From positions 2,851,001 through 2,915,000 of the forward strand of contig NZ_CP047897.1 of NCBI RefSeq assembly GCF_009913235.1: a stretch of DNA of 64,000 nucleotides. The letters run 5' to 3'. This stretch comes from Nibribacter ruber. GTDB taxonomy: Bacteria; Bacteroidota; Bacteroidia; Cytophagales; Hymenobacteraceae. The notes under the pieces were generated by a model, which did no database searches, was not told where the DNA came from, and worked only from the letters and a program-made list of their open reading frames with translations. How positions within the stretch are numbered: position 1 is the stretch's first letter; every line of letters starts with the position of its first letter. Shown in pieces: positions 33,662 through 41,806 of the stretch. The position numbers and the translations under genes were made by a program.

Positions 33662-34849
33662 ATGAGACTGTCTAAGCAACTTTTGTACACGATGGTAGCA
33701 GGCGCCCTTGCTATTTCTTCCTGCAAAAAAGGAAACCATCCCACTAGCCGCGACCCCGGCGACGTGAGTACAGCCACTGGGGTAGAATTTGATCAAGAAG
33801 AAGGCGATTTTGCTGTAGCTGATTATAGTGACACTCCAGAAGGACCGGGTTTGGTGTTTATTGAAGGTGGTAGAACTACCTTGGGTTCTTCTGAGGAAGA
33901 CATTGCCATGACCCGTGACAACATTGAGCGTACCATCACCATCGCTTCTTTCTACATGGACGAGGCAGAGGTGGCCAACATTCACTGGTTGGAGTACCTT
34001 CACTACGTAAGAAAAGACTCTTCTGAGGAAATCTATACCAAGGCCTTGCCAGACACTACCGTTTGGGAGCGTGAATTGTCTTTCAATGACCCATACGTAA
34101 ACTATTATCTGCGTTACCCAGGTTTCCGTTTCTACCCTGTGGTAGGCGTGAGCTGGGAGCAGGCCCAGGACTTCTGCTTGTGGCGTACTGCCATGGTGAA
34201 TAAGAACCTGGCCAAGGACTATGATGGTGATTTAGAAGAAGGTGCCGTGCCACCCATTGAGTCTGGTGCCGTTCTGCCCAACTACCGTCTCCCAACAGAA
34301 GCTGAGTGGGAATATGCTGCTCAAGCTTTGATTGGTGTACAGTTAGACGAAGAAGAAAACCAATTGAACAAGCGTATCTACCCATGGGATGGCCACCAAG
34401 TGCGTAACCCATACGGGAAAGGCATGGGTCAGTTCCTGGCTAACTTCAAACGCGGCCGTGGTGACTACGCTGGTATTGCCGGTTCTTTGAACGATGGTGC
34501 CATGATCACAGAATACATCTACGCCTACCCGCCAAACGACTTCGGTTTGTACAACATGGCTGGTAACGTGAACGAGTGGGTACAAGACGTGTACCGTCCG
34601 TTGTCCTTCCAAGACGTGGAAGACTTGAACCCAGTGCGTAGAAACGGTGTGTTGGATGACACTTCCAACTATGACGTGGCTGGTTTCAAATCATTGATCG
34701 GGAACAACGTAAGAGTGTACAAAGGTGGTTCATGGAAAGATGTGGCTTACTGGTTGTCTCCAGGAACGCGTCGCTTCATGGCTCAGGACTCTGCTACCTC
34801 TACCATCGGTTTCCGTTGCGCCATGATCAACACTGGATCAAACAAGTAA
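33662..34849 (+). CDS. gldJ: GldJ/GldK-type gliding and type IX secretion lipoprotein
   Basis: A 395-residue lipoprotein (signal ending SISSC, about Cys21) with a formylglycine-generating-enzyme-like (SUMF1) fold: GPGLVFIEGGRTTLGS, FRFYPVVGVSWEQAQDFC, YRLPTEAEWEYAA, NDFGLYNMAGNVNEWV and a closing TIGFRCAM. In the T9SS both GldJ and GldK have this fold and are structural, forming rings or helical tracks with the motor. The combination VQDVYRP plus IGFRCAM and the lack of gldLMN downstream favour GldJ; GldK/PorK remains possible because PorP precedes it. A half-repeat (CCGTTTTTAG at about 33607) lies upstream and a strong terminator downstream. Confidence 0.8.
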   Translation: MRLSKQLLYTMVAGALAISSCKKGNHPTSRDPGDVSTATGVEFDQEEGDFAVADYSDTPEGPGLVFIEGGRTTLGSSEEDIAMTRDNIERTITIASFYMDEAEVANIHWLEYLHYVRKDSSEEIYTKALPDTTVWERELSFNDPYVNYYLRYPGFRFYPVVGVSWEQAQDFCLWRTAMVNKNLAKDYDGDLEEGAVPPIESGAVLPNYRLPTEAEWEYAAQALIGVQLDEEENQLNKRIYPWDGHQVRNPYGKGMGQFLANFKRGRGDYAGIAGSLNDGAMITEYIYAYPPNDFGLYNMAGNVNEWVQDVYRPLSFQDVEDLNPVRRNGVLDDTSNYDVAGFKSLIGNNVRVYKGGSWKDVAYWLSPGTRRFMAQDSATSTIGFRCAMINTGSNK

Positions 34850-34869
34850 TCTCTTTAGAGTTTCATACA

Positions 34870-34900
34870 GAAAGGGCTGGTGTACACCAGCCCTTTTTTT
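34870..34900 (+). terminator. gldJ terminator
   Basis: A perfect palindrome AAAGGGCTGGTGT / ACACCAGCCCTTT followed by more T. It lies 20 bp after the gldJ stop and before repeat copy 16. Confidence 0.9.
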
Positions 34901-34936
34901 GTGCCCACTTGCCACAAATTAATTCAAAGACACATT

Positions 34937-34978
34937 ATCGTTTTTGGCCTGTTCCCCAGAAAGTAGCCTAAAAACGAT
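34937..34978. repeat. 40-nt palindromic repeat, copy 16
   Basis: ATCGTTTTTGGCCTGTT and AGTAGCCTAAAAACGAT around CCCCAG. Between the gldJ terminator and the convergent comF gene. Confidence 0.86.
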
Positions 34979-35029
34979 ACCCTTACTTCAGATTAAGTTT
35001 ACTCTACTCCTTAGTATATAAAGAGTAGG

Positions 35030-35743
35030 TTACAATGTATAGGCGATGGTGGCAATGCTGACAGCCTTGGCGCCTGCGGCGAGCAGGGCAGAAGAGCAGG
35101 CTTCCAGGGTGGCGCCGGTGGTCACAACGTCATCTATCAACAGCACGTGCTTCCCTACAATACGCTCCTTCTGTGCCACACTATACAACTGCCGCATGGC
35201 CTCCCAACGCTGCTGACGGTTCTTCTTGGTCTGCGTCTTGCTGCTCCTGGATTTCTTGAGGACATACTCTTCAAAGGATACTTGCAGCGCTGAGGCAATC
35301 TCCTGCCCGAAGGCGCTTACCTGGTTATAGCCGCGTTGCTGTCGTTTGGCTTTGTACAGGGGCACAGGAATTACCACGTCAACATCTGTAAAAGCCTCCT
35401 GTTGTTGCAATTGAGCGCCATACCATCGGCCTAATACTTCGCCTACTTCCTCACGGCCCCGGTATTTAAGTTGGTGCAGGAGGCGCTGCACGCGGCTTTT
35501 CTCCTGGAACATGAGGTAAGAAACCGCTAGTTGCACGGGTACCCGCCCCCAGAAGACCTTGTGCAGGACGTTGTCCTTGGGCATCAGGTGGAAATTGGTA
35601 TAGGGGAGTTTAATGCGGCAGTGGCTGCAGATAACGTCCTCGCCAATGGCCAGCTCGCCGCCACAGGCCCGGCATTCCTCCGGGAAAAGCAAACTTAGAA
35701 AGTCCTGGAACAAGGAGGAGACACTCACCGAAGCCTTAACCAT
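35030..35743 (-). CDS. ComF-family phosphoribosyltransferase-like protein
   Basis: A 237-residue cytoplasmic protein of the ComF/GntX family, linked to DNA uptake. The N-terminal zinc ribbon is intact (Cys24, Cys27, Cys39, Cys42 in ECRACGG ... CSHC). The C-terminal half is a phosphoribosyltransferase fold with the PRPP-binding loop VLLIDDVVTTGATL near residue 200. The protein is thought to work with ComFA/ComEC in natural transformation; neither is in the window. Divergent from the AhpD-like gene. Confidence 0.92.
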   Translation of the reverse strand: MVKASVSVSSLFQDFLSLLFPEECRACGGELAIGEDVICSHCRIKLPYTNFHLMPKDNVLHKVFWGRVPVQLAVSYLMFQEKSRVQRLLHQLKYRGREEVGEVLGRWYGAQLQQQEAFTDVDVVIPVPLYKAKRQQRGYNQVSAFGQEIASALQVSFEEYVLKKSRSSKTQTKKNRQQRWEAMRQLYSVAQKERIVGKHVLLIDDVVTTGATLEACSSALLAAGAKAVSIATIAYTL

Positions 35744-35809
35744 ACACTCTTGCGTTTTTTGATGTAACTTTACTTTAGAGGCGCTTGCCTTCTACTTACC
35801 GCAATACAT

Positions 35810-36160
35810 ATGAGCTTAGTTACAGAATTCAACGACTACCGCACCCGCATGAACGAGAAGATCATGGAGGCGGACAATAAAGTAATCAAACGCTTTTTCA
35901 ACCTGGATACCAACGCTTACGCCGAGGGCGCCATTGACGTGAAGACCAAAGAGATGCTGGGCTTGGCCTGCTCCATGGTGCTGCGCTGCGATGACTGCAT
36001 CAAGTACCACCTGGGCAAATGCTTTGAATGCGGCCTCACAGATGAGCAGGTGTACGAGGTCTTTGCCATTGCCAACCTGATTGGCGGTTCCATTGTGATC
36101 CCGCACTTTAGAAGGGCCGTGGAATACTGGGAAGAACTGAAAACGGAACAGCAGGCCTAG
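35810..36160 (+). CDS. AhpD-like carboxymuconolactone decarboxylase-family protein
   Basis: A 116-residue helical protein of the CMD/AhpD superfamily. The redox-active pair and partner His are Cys60, Cys63 and His67 (CDDCIKYHLGKC), the typical AhpD-core signature for peroxide defence. The rest of the helical bundle (DEQVYEVFAIANLIGGSIVIP) fits. It probably acts as a small thiol oxidoreductase or peroxidase. The gene is monocistronic, divergent from comF and followed by a repeat. Confidence 0.88.
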   Translation: MSLVTEFNDYRTRMNEKIMEADNKVIKRFFNLDTNAYAEGAIDVKTKEMLGLACSMVLRCDDCIKYHLGKCFECGLTDEQVYEVFAIANLIGGSIVIPHFRRAVEYWEELKTEQQA

Positions 36161-36182
36161 TTTCTTTGTCTCTATCAGAAGG

Positions 36183-36228
36183 ATTCCGTTTTTGGCGTAT
36201 TTCCCAGGAAACAGGCCAAAAACGGAAT
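36183..36228. repeat. 40-nt palindromic repeat, copy 17 (extended arms)
   Basis: ATTCCGTTTTTGGCGTATTT and AAACAGGCCAAAAACGGAAT around CCCAGG, 22 bp after the AhpD-like gene. The outer ATTCC/GGAAT pair extends the stem. Confidence 0.88.
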
Positions 36229-36240
36229 TCTGTCATCTAT

Positions 36241-36283
36241 TGATTGAGTGAAAGGCAGAGTCATTCACGCCTTCACTCAATCA
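36241..36283 (+). promoter_or_regulatory. Long hairpin in the leader of the following gene
   Basis: TGATTGAGTGAA pairs perfectly with TTCACTCAATCA (12 bp), with an inner GGC/GCC, leaving a small loop. TCACTCA-type units then continue to about 36296. The start codon is at 36304, so the hairpin lies in the probable 5' leader. Confidence 0.5.
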
Positions 36284-36303
36284 CTCACTCATTCAATACC
36301 AAT

Positions 36304-36648
36304 ATGGAGCACGAAGAGGACTTTGACGTACGGTGGGCTGCGCTTCGGCAGGACATCAAGCAGCGCTTCGGGAAGAAACCAGACTTGAACGCTATTCTCT
36401 TCTTGATTGGCGTGCAGGAACTGGGGCAGGGCGTGCAGGAGTTCACCAAAGAGCAGAAGCAGGATCTGATGCACATTGCCACCTGCAAGATATTGAGCCT
36501 GTCTGGCTATTATGAACTGGAAGGCGCCGACCAGGACGGTTGGCCCCATTGGAAAGCCGTGAAAGCCCTGCCGTTTTGCAACCTGAAAGAGCAGGAACGC
36601 ATGATGCGCTGGCACGTGCTGGAATATTTTGACCAAATGAATAAATGA
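36304..36648 (+). CDS. Conserved small protein upstream of xth, unknown function
   Basis: A 114-residue soluble protein, MEHEEDFDVRWAALRQDIKQ then DLNAILFLIGVQELGQG and a helical C-terminus. I do not recognise a characterised family. Its stop overlaps the xth start as ATGA, so the two are translationally coupled and may share a DNA-metabolism context. The start at 36304 is preferred; an upstream GTG would run through a hairpin. Confidence 0.8.
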   Translation: MEHEEDFDVRWAALRQDIKQRFGKKPDLNAILFLIGVQELGQGVQEFTKEQKQDLMHIATCKILSLSGYYELEGADQDGWPHWKAVKALPFCNLKEQERMMRWHVLEYFDQMNK

Positions 36649-37415
36649 AAATCATCAGTTATAATGTGAATGGGATCAGGTCTGCGTTGTCTAAGGGCTT
36701 CGCGGACTGGGTGAGAGCGGCCAATCCAGATGTGTTGTGTCTGCAGGAGATAAAGGCAGATGAAACCAAGTTTGACAAAACCGTCTGGCAGGAGCTAGGC
36801 TACCATGTCTACATTCATCCGGCGCAGAAGAAAGGCTACAGCGGCGTGGCCATTCTCTCTAAGCAGGAGCCTAAAAACGTGTGCATAGGCTGCGGCATTG
36901 AGCACTATGATCAGGAAGGAAGAGTAATTCGGGTAGATTTTGACGGCTATTCAGTGTTGAACGTGTACATGCCCTCTGGCTCCAGCGGAGAGCATAGACA
37001 AGCGTTTAAGATACAATGGCTGCAGGATTTTCAACAGTACATTCAGACGCTCAAGAATACGGTGCCGGGTTTGGTCATCTGCGGCGACTACAACATCTGT
37101 CACCAGGCCATAGATATCCACAACCCCAAATCCAACGCCAACAGCTCTGGCTTCCTGCCCGAGGAACGCAATTGGTTCAGTGGCTTTCTGCAGGATGGGT
37201 TCATAGACTCGTTCCGGCACTTTAACACGGAGCCGCACCAGTATACGTGGTGGAGTTACCGGGCCAACGTGCGGGCCAAGAACCTGGGCTGGCGCATTGA
37301 CTACCTGCTGGTGTCTGACCATTTAAAGCCGCACATGAAACGCGCCGCCATCCTTTCTGAGGCCAAACACTCTGACCATTGCCCGGTTCTATTAGAAATG
37401 CACCCGCTGGCGTAG
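36645..37415 (+). CDS. xth: Exodeoxyribonuclease III (AP endonuclease)
   Basis: A 256-residue Mg-dependent base-excision-repair nuclease of the ExoIII family. The metal and catalytic residues are in place: Asn7 (SYNVNGIRS), Glu35 (LQEIKADE), GDYN with Asp and Asn in mid-protein, and the C-terminal SDHCP with the catalytic His. It cuts 5' to abasic sites and removes 3' blocking groups. Length is normal. It is translationally coupled to the small upstream protein. Confidence 0.95.
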   Translation: MKIISYNVNGIRSALSKGFADWVRAANPDVLCLQEIKADETKFDKTVWQELGYHVYIHPAQKKGYSGVAILSKQEPKNVCIGCGIEHYDQEGRVIRVDFDGYSVLNVYMPSGSSGEHRQAFKIQWLQDFQQYIQTLKNTVPGLVICGDYNICHQAIDIHNPKSNANSSGFLPEERNWFSGFLQDGFIDSFRHFNTEPHQYTWWSYRANVRAKNLGWRIDYLLVSDHLKPHMKRAAILSEAKHSDHCPVLLEMHPLA

Positions 37416-37516
37416 CATTCTTGCAATAATTTAATAGTATAATTAGTTACTGTATTGTTACTTACGTATGGCTAAATAGAAAACGGATTGAAGCAGGAAA
37501 CACTTTCTTCTTCCAT

Positions 37517-37553
37517 CCGTTTTTGGGCTATTTTTCTTAAAACTCATCAAAAC
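37517..37553. repeat. 40-nt palindromic repeat, copy 18 (decayed)
   Basis: The left half CCGTTTTTGGGCTATTTT is good; the right half is degraded to AAAACTCATCAAAACC. It ends 1 bp before the start codon of the DUF4175 gene. Confidence 0.55.
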
Positions 37554-37554
37554 C

Positions 37555-40500
37555 ATGCAGGCTGCCGGTTCCTTACATACTGTACTACAGCAGCTTCAGG
37601 CGTTTAAGCGTAAGTTCTACCTGAACCTGTTGTTCAAAGGCGCGCTTCTCACCGCAGGACTCCTGCTTTCCTTTTTCCTGCTCTTCACTTTACTAGAATA
37701 CTTCTTTTACTTCCAACCAGAAATCAGAGCCTTTCTGCTTTTCTCGTTTCTTGCCATTACCGTTTTTGCCGTAGGGCGCTGGCTCTGGACGCCGCTCATG
37801 GCCTTGGCCAATTTAAAGAAGCTGCTGTCAGATGAGCAGGCTGCCCAACAAGTAACCACTTACTTTCCCGAGATTCAGGACCGCTTGCTCAACCTGCTGC
37901 AATTGCGCCAACAGGCTGCAGAGAATGACTTGGTGGCCGCCAGCGTGGAACAGCGCTCCAGAGAATTAGAAGGTTATAAATTTCCGGAGCGGGTGCGCAT
38001 GGCGCAGAACAGGCCGTATTTAAAATATGTACTGTTGCCGTCTGCGCTGGTGTTGGTCTTGGCCTTCATTTACCCCAGCTTCTTTGTACAGGGCAGCCAA
38101 CGCATCATCAACTTCAAAACCCGGTACACGCCCAAAGCCCCATTTGAATTTAAGATCCTGAATAGAAATCTACAGGCTTTCCAGGGCGAGGATTTTCAGC
38201 TGAAAGTAGCCATCACCGGAGACAAGGTGCCAGAAGCGGTGGCCCTGGTGATGGATGGCAGAGAGATTCCGCTGCGCAAAGACAAAGACAACACGTATAG
38301 CTATGACTTCCAGCGGGTAGAGGAGACTGTGGATTTCCAACTCACCGGAGCCGGCTTTTACTCAGAGGAGAATCAACTGACGGTGGTGCCCAGGCCTTTG
38401 CTACGCGCTTTAAAAGCAGAATTACGCTACCCAGGCTACCTGCGCAAGCCCATGGAAGTTGTGGAAAACACCGGCGACCTGACCGTTCCCGAAGGCACGC
38501 AGGTTACCTGGCACCTGGAGGCAGAACACGCAGACTCCCTCTGGCTGCATTTCCAGAACCCCGCACAACGCGTGAAGGCCGAAGAACAGGAAGGTGCCTT
38601 TGTAGTGCGCAAAACGTTTCTGCAAAGCCAGCCCTACAGCATGCACCTGCGCAACAAGTACAGTGACAACAAAGAACGCATCAACTACCAGGTCAACGTC
38701 ATTCCAGACAGGACTCCCGAGATTACGCTGGAGCAGTTCAGGGATTCGGTGCTGTTCTCGTATTTGGTAGTGGGAGGAAACATTTCAGATGACTACGGTT
38801 TTAGCAGACTGGCCTTATATTATAGAGTGTCTAAACCCGGAAAGACCAGCGGCGGGTTCAAAGCCATTCCGGTTCCTTTCAACAAGACCATTCCCACGCA
38901 GGCGTACTTCCATCAGTTCAACTTAAAGCCGCTGGCCCTACATCCCGGTGACAAGGTGGAATATTTTGTACAGGTAACAGACAATGATGAGGTGCCTACG
39001 CCCAAGAGCGCGCGTTCTTCTACCTTCCTGTTTACCTATCCAGACCCGGCGCAGCTGCAGAAGTCCATTGACGCCACCTCGCAGAAAGTACAGTCGCAGT
39101 TAAAATCTTCATTGTCCAAGGCCGAGGAGCTGAAGAAGTCTCTGGAGCAGAACGAGGAGAAAACCAAACTGAAGCGTGAGCTGAGCTATCAAGACAAGAA
39201 GGCGTTGCAAGAATTGGCTGAGAAAAAGAAAGCCCTGCAGGAAGACTTGTCCTCTTTGCAAGAACTCAACAACCAGCTCAACCAACAGCAGGAGCGTTTT
39301 TCGCCTGAAAACGAGAAAATAGCCGAAAAACGAGACCAGCTCAAAAAGATGATGGACGAGCTATTGGATGAGGAGACCAAGAAGCTGTATGATGAGTTGG
39401 AAAAACTCCTGGAGCAGCGCCAGCCTAATCCGGCAGCCATTCAACCGCTTCTGGACCAGCTCAACCAAAAAGAAGAAAACCTGCAGAAAGAACTAGACCG
39501 CTTGTTAGAACTCTTCCAGCAGCTACAGGTAGAGCAGAAACTAGACCAGGCCACCCAGCAGTTAGAGCAACTAGCCAAAGAGCAGGAAGAGCTGTCGCAG
39601 AAATCACTGGACAAAAATCAATCAGAGAAAGCGCTGCAAGAAGAACAGAAGAAACTGCAGGAAGAATTCAAGGAGGCGCAAAAGGCGTTGGAGGAGGCCA
39701 AGAAACAAAACGAGAAACTGGAGAACCCAGAGTCCATTCCAGATTCAGAGAAACTAGAAGAGCAGATTGAGCAAGAGCAGGAAAACGCCCAAGAGTCTTT
39801 AGAGAAGAGCCAGAACAAGAAGGCCAGCCAGTCGCAGAAAGCCGCCGCTCAGAAAATGCAGCAGATGGCCCAGCAGATGAAAAGCGAGGAAATGTCTGGC
39901 GACATGGAACAGATGCAACAGAACCTGGACCACCTCAGAGACATCCTGGAGAATTTGGTGACGCTTTCCTTTGATCAGGAGAACCTCATGAAGTCCTTTA
40001 GAAGCGTGCACCAGAGCGACCCTCGGTTTATCAATCTGGCCCAGCAGCAACTCAAACTCTCAGATGATGCCAAGATCATTGAAGATAGTTTATTGTCCTT
40101 GGCCAAGCGAGTTTTCCAGATCCAGTCGTTTGTGACGCGGGAGGTAGGGGAGATGGAAGACAACATGGACAAGAGTTCAGAATCCATTAAAGACCGCAAC
40201 CTCTCCAAAACGGGGACACACCAGCAACTGGCCATGACGTCTATGAACAACCTGGCACTCATGCTCAGTGACGTGCAAAAGCAGATGCAACAAGCCATGA
40301 TGGCTGCACAGCAGGCGGGACCGGGTAAGAAGAAAGGCAAGAGCGGCAAGAATCAACCGGGGGCCTTGGGACAGATGCAACAGCAGCTCAACCAACAGAT
40401 ACAGCAATTGCAGCAGAGCGGCCAATCGGGGAAGGCCTTGTCAGAATCACTGGCCAAGTTGGCTGCCCAGCAGGAGCGGTTGCGCAACGCCTTGAAAGAC

Positions 40501-40560
40501 ATCACCCCGTCGTCCACTTCTCCGGGGGAAAGGAGCAGGGTCAGAATCTGTCTAATTTGA
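37555..40560 (+). CDS. DUF4175 membrane protein, C-terminus lost by a frameshift
   Basis: A large Bacteroidota DUF4175 protein. Two N-terminal transmembrane helices lie at about residues 23-45 and 55-75, a third near 155-175. Beta-sandwich modules follow to about residue 500, then a very long Gln/Glu/Lys-rich coiled coil (about 505-830) and a helical C-terminal region. The frame ends abnormally as GERSRVRICLI at 40560. The natural continuation, KEQGQNLSNLSKLMEQTEAD, is in the -1 frame and runs to 40865. The switch maps to a run of five G at 40524-40528; six G would restore one protein of about 1100 residues. Function unknown; it heads the gene cluster that includes ybeY and mnmG. Confidence 0.82.
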   Translation: MQAAGSLHTVLQQLQAFKRKFYLNLLFKGALLTAGLLLSFFLLFTLLEYFFYFQPEIRAFLLFSFLAITVFAVGRWLWTPLMALANLKKLLSDEQAAQQVTTYFPEIQDRLLNLLQLRQQAAENDLVAASVEQRSRELEGYKFPERVRMAQNRPYLKYVLLPSALVLVLAFIYPSFFVQGSQRIINFKTRYTPKAPFEFKILNRNLQAFQGEDFQLKVAITGDKVPEAVALVMDGREIPLRKDKDNTYSYDFQRVEETVDFQLTGAGFYSEENQLTVVPRPLLRALKAELRYPGYLRKPMEVVENTGDLTVPEGTQVTWHLEAEHADSLWLHFQNPAQRVKAEEQEGAFVVRKTFLQSQPYSMHLRNKYSDNKERINYQVNVIPDRTPEITLEQFRDSVLFSYLVVGGNISDDYGFSRLALYYRVSKPGKTSGGFKAIPVPFNKTIPTQAYFHQFNLKPLALHPGDKVEYFVQVTDNDEVPTPKSARSSTFLFTYPDPAQLQKSIDATSQKVQSQLKSSLSKAEELKKSLEQNEEKTKLKRELSYQDKKALQELAEKKKALQEDLSSLQELNNQLNQQQERFSPENEKIAEKRDQLKKMMDELLDEETKKLYDELEKLLEQRQPNPAAIQPLLDQLNQKEENLQKELDRLLELFQQLQVEQKLDQATQQLEQLAKEQEELSQKSLDKNQSEKALQEEQKKLQEEFKEAQKALEEAKKQNEKLENPESIPDSEKLEEQIEQEQENAQESLEKSQNKKASQSQKAAAQKMQQMAQQMKSEEMSGDMEQMQQNLDHLRDILENLVTLSFDQENLMKSFRSVHQSDPRFINLAQQQLKLSDDAKIIEDSLLSLAKRVFQIQSFVTREVGEMEDNMDKSSESIKDRNLSKTGTHQQLAMTSMNNLALMLSDVQKQMQQAMMAAQQAGPGKKKGKSGKNQPGALGQMQQQLNQQIQQLQQSGQSGKALSESLAKLAAQQERLRNALKDITPSSTSPGERSRVRICLI

Positions 40561-40865
40561 GCAAGCTCATGGAACAAACGGAGGCTGATCTCGTTAATAA
40601 ACGTCTTACGGAGCAGACAATAACGCGTCAGAAAGAAATTATGACGCGTTTATTACAAGCTGAGAAAGCAGCCAACGAGCGGGACTTAGATGAGAAGCGG
40701 GAAGCAAACACGGCAAAAGACCTGCCGGCGCGCATTCCTGCGGCTTTACAGAAGTACAAACAGCGGCAGCTGCAGCAAACAGAAACGCTCCGGGAGAGCT
40801 TACCTGCCTTTACCCCGTATTACAAAAAACAGGTAGACGCTTATTTAAAAAAATTAGGTTATTAG
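40524..40865 (+). pseudogene. Out-of-frame C-terminal segment of the DUF4175 gene
   Basis: Read in the -1 frame from the G-run at 40524-40528, this gives GGKEQGQNLSNLSKLMEQ then about 100 helical residues ending VDAYLKKLGY. It is the normal C-terminus of DUF4175 proteins and not an independent gene, although a short open frame with an alternative TTG start at 40557 exists. Whether the cell carries the mutation or the base was lost in sequencing cannot be told here. Confidence 0.75.
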
Positions 40866-40868
40866 TAT

Positions 40869-40876
40869 TAGATTTG
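40869..40876 (+). promoter_or_regulatory. Candidate -7 element for the anti-sigma-type ATPase gene
   Basis: TAGATTTG matches TAnnTTTG exactly; TTTA lies 20 bp upstream as a weak -33. The predicted leader is about 22 nt to the ATG at 40905. Confidence 0.5.
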
Positions 40877-40904
40877 CAGACATTTCAGATATAGTAAACA
40901 TATT

Positions 40905-41312
40905 ATGAATCAAGTAAAAATTCAGATTCCTTCTATCATTGAGAACATTCGGATAGTGGAGAGCTTCATTGACAACTCCCGCGAAAAATTCCAGATTGAA
41001 GATGACATCTATGGCAATATCATGGTGGCTGTTACGGAATCTGTCAACAACGCTATCCGTCACGGCAATAAATTTGATAAAGACAAGAACGTTTACCTTT
41101 CTTTATTTGTAGAGCCTAAACAACTCAGGTTTGAAGTAGAGGATGAAGGTACCGGGTTTGACCCAGAGGCTTTGTCTGATCCTACCGCTCCTGAGAACCT
41201 GGAGAATCCAGGGGGCCGCGGCATTTTCTTGATGCGCAACCTCTGTGATGACGTGTCCTTCAGCAATGACGGCCGCACCGTTTCGTTAACCTTCAACATT
41301 GAAAATGCCTGA
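40905..41312 (+). CDS. Anti-sigma-factor-type serine kinase/ATP-binding protein (HATPase)
   Basis: A 135-residue GHKL ATPase domain of the RsbW/SpoIIAB type. N-box VTESVNNAIRHGN, G1 box DEGTGFDP and G2 box GGRGIFLMRN are all present. It has no sensor or dimerisation domain, so it is a stand-alone switch kinase that may hold a sigma factor or phosphorylate an anti-anti-sigma protein. Neither partner is in the window. It overlaps ybeY by 8 bp and is a conserved neighbour of ybeY-mnmG in Bacteroidota. Confidence 0.88.
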   Translation: MNQVKIQIPSIIENIRIVESFIDNSREKFQIEDDIYGNIMVAVTESVNNAIRHGNKFDKDKNVYLSLFVEPKQLRFEVEDEGTGFDPEALSDPTAPENLENPGGRGIFLMRNLCDDVSFSNDGRTVSLTFNIENA

Positions 41313-41736
41313 ATCACCCATTGAGTTTTTTACCGAGGACGTTGAGTTTGAAATAAAGAACGAACAAAAAGTTAAAGAATGGTTAGAAGAGGTCATCTCA
41401 AACTATTCCTTTGAATTAGAATCTTTGAACTACATTTTGTGTTCTGATGAATATCTTCATCAAATGAATGTAGAGTACTTAGATCATGATACACTCACTG
41501 ATGTCATCACCTTTGATAATTCCGATGTAGAAGGAGTTATTGAAGGTGATGTTTTCATTAGTATAGACCGGGTTGTGGACAATGCGCAGTCTTTCAACAT
41601 TACTGTAGAAAACGAGCTACACCGGGTAATGGCCCACGGCTTGCTGCACCTACTTGGTTTTGACGATAAAACCCCCGAATTGAAGGACTTAATGCGTTCT
41701 AAAGAGAATGCTGCTTTAGAAGCCTTAAAGTTCTAA
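41305..41736 (+). CDS. ybeY: Endoribonuclease YbeY (16S rRNA maturation)
   Basis: A 143-residue zinc-dependent RNase for 16S rRNA 3'-end maturation and ribosome quality control. The metal site is HRVMAHGLLHLLGFDDKT: the first two histidines of the usual HGxLHLxGYDH are present, while the third ligand position is Asp, as is common in Bacteroidota. The start at 41305 (MPESPIEFF) is preferred over a TTG two codons upstream. The gene overlaps the ATPase gene by 8 bp, so they are probably translationally coupled. Confidence 0.93.
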   Translation: MPESPIEFFTEDVEFEIKNEQKVKEWLEEVISNYSFELESLNYILCSDEYLHQMNVEYLDHDTLTDVITFDNSDVEGVIEGDVFISIDRVVDNAQSFNITVENELHRVMAHGLLHLLGFDDKTPELKDLMRSKENAALEALKF

Positions 41737-41773
41737 ACATAGGTTATCCTAGTTTTACCTCAGTTATCAACAA

Positions 41774-41789
41774 TGTTTCACGTGAAACA
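41774..41789. promoter_or_regulatory. parS centromere site (ParB binding)
   Basis: TGTTTCACGTGAAACA is a perfect 16-bp palindrome identical to the broadly conserved chromosomal parS consensus. It lies in the 70-bp gap between ybeY and mnmG, flanked by TTATCAACA (41764-41772) and TAATCCACA (41796-41804), both near DnaA boxes. parS sites normally cluster near the replication origin. Confidence 0.88.
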
Positions 41790-41806
41790 TCACAGTAATC
41801 CACAAT

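Noticed and set aside
40522-40530. Programmed -1 frameshift site
   Set aside because: The sequence CCGGGGGAA does not form an X-XXY-YYZ slippery heptamer in the reading frame, and no stimulatory structure stands out. A lost G is simpler.
40557-40865. A separate small gene after the DUF4175 gene
   Set aside because: Its sequence is the expected C-terminus of DUF4175 proteins and only a one-base shift separates the two frames.
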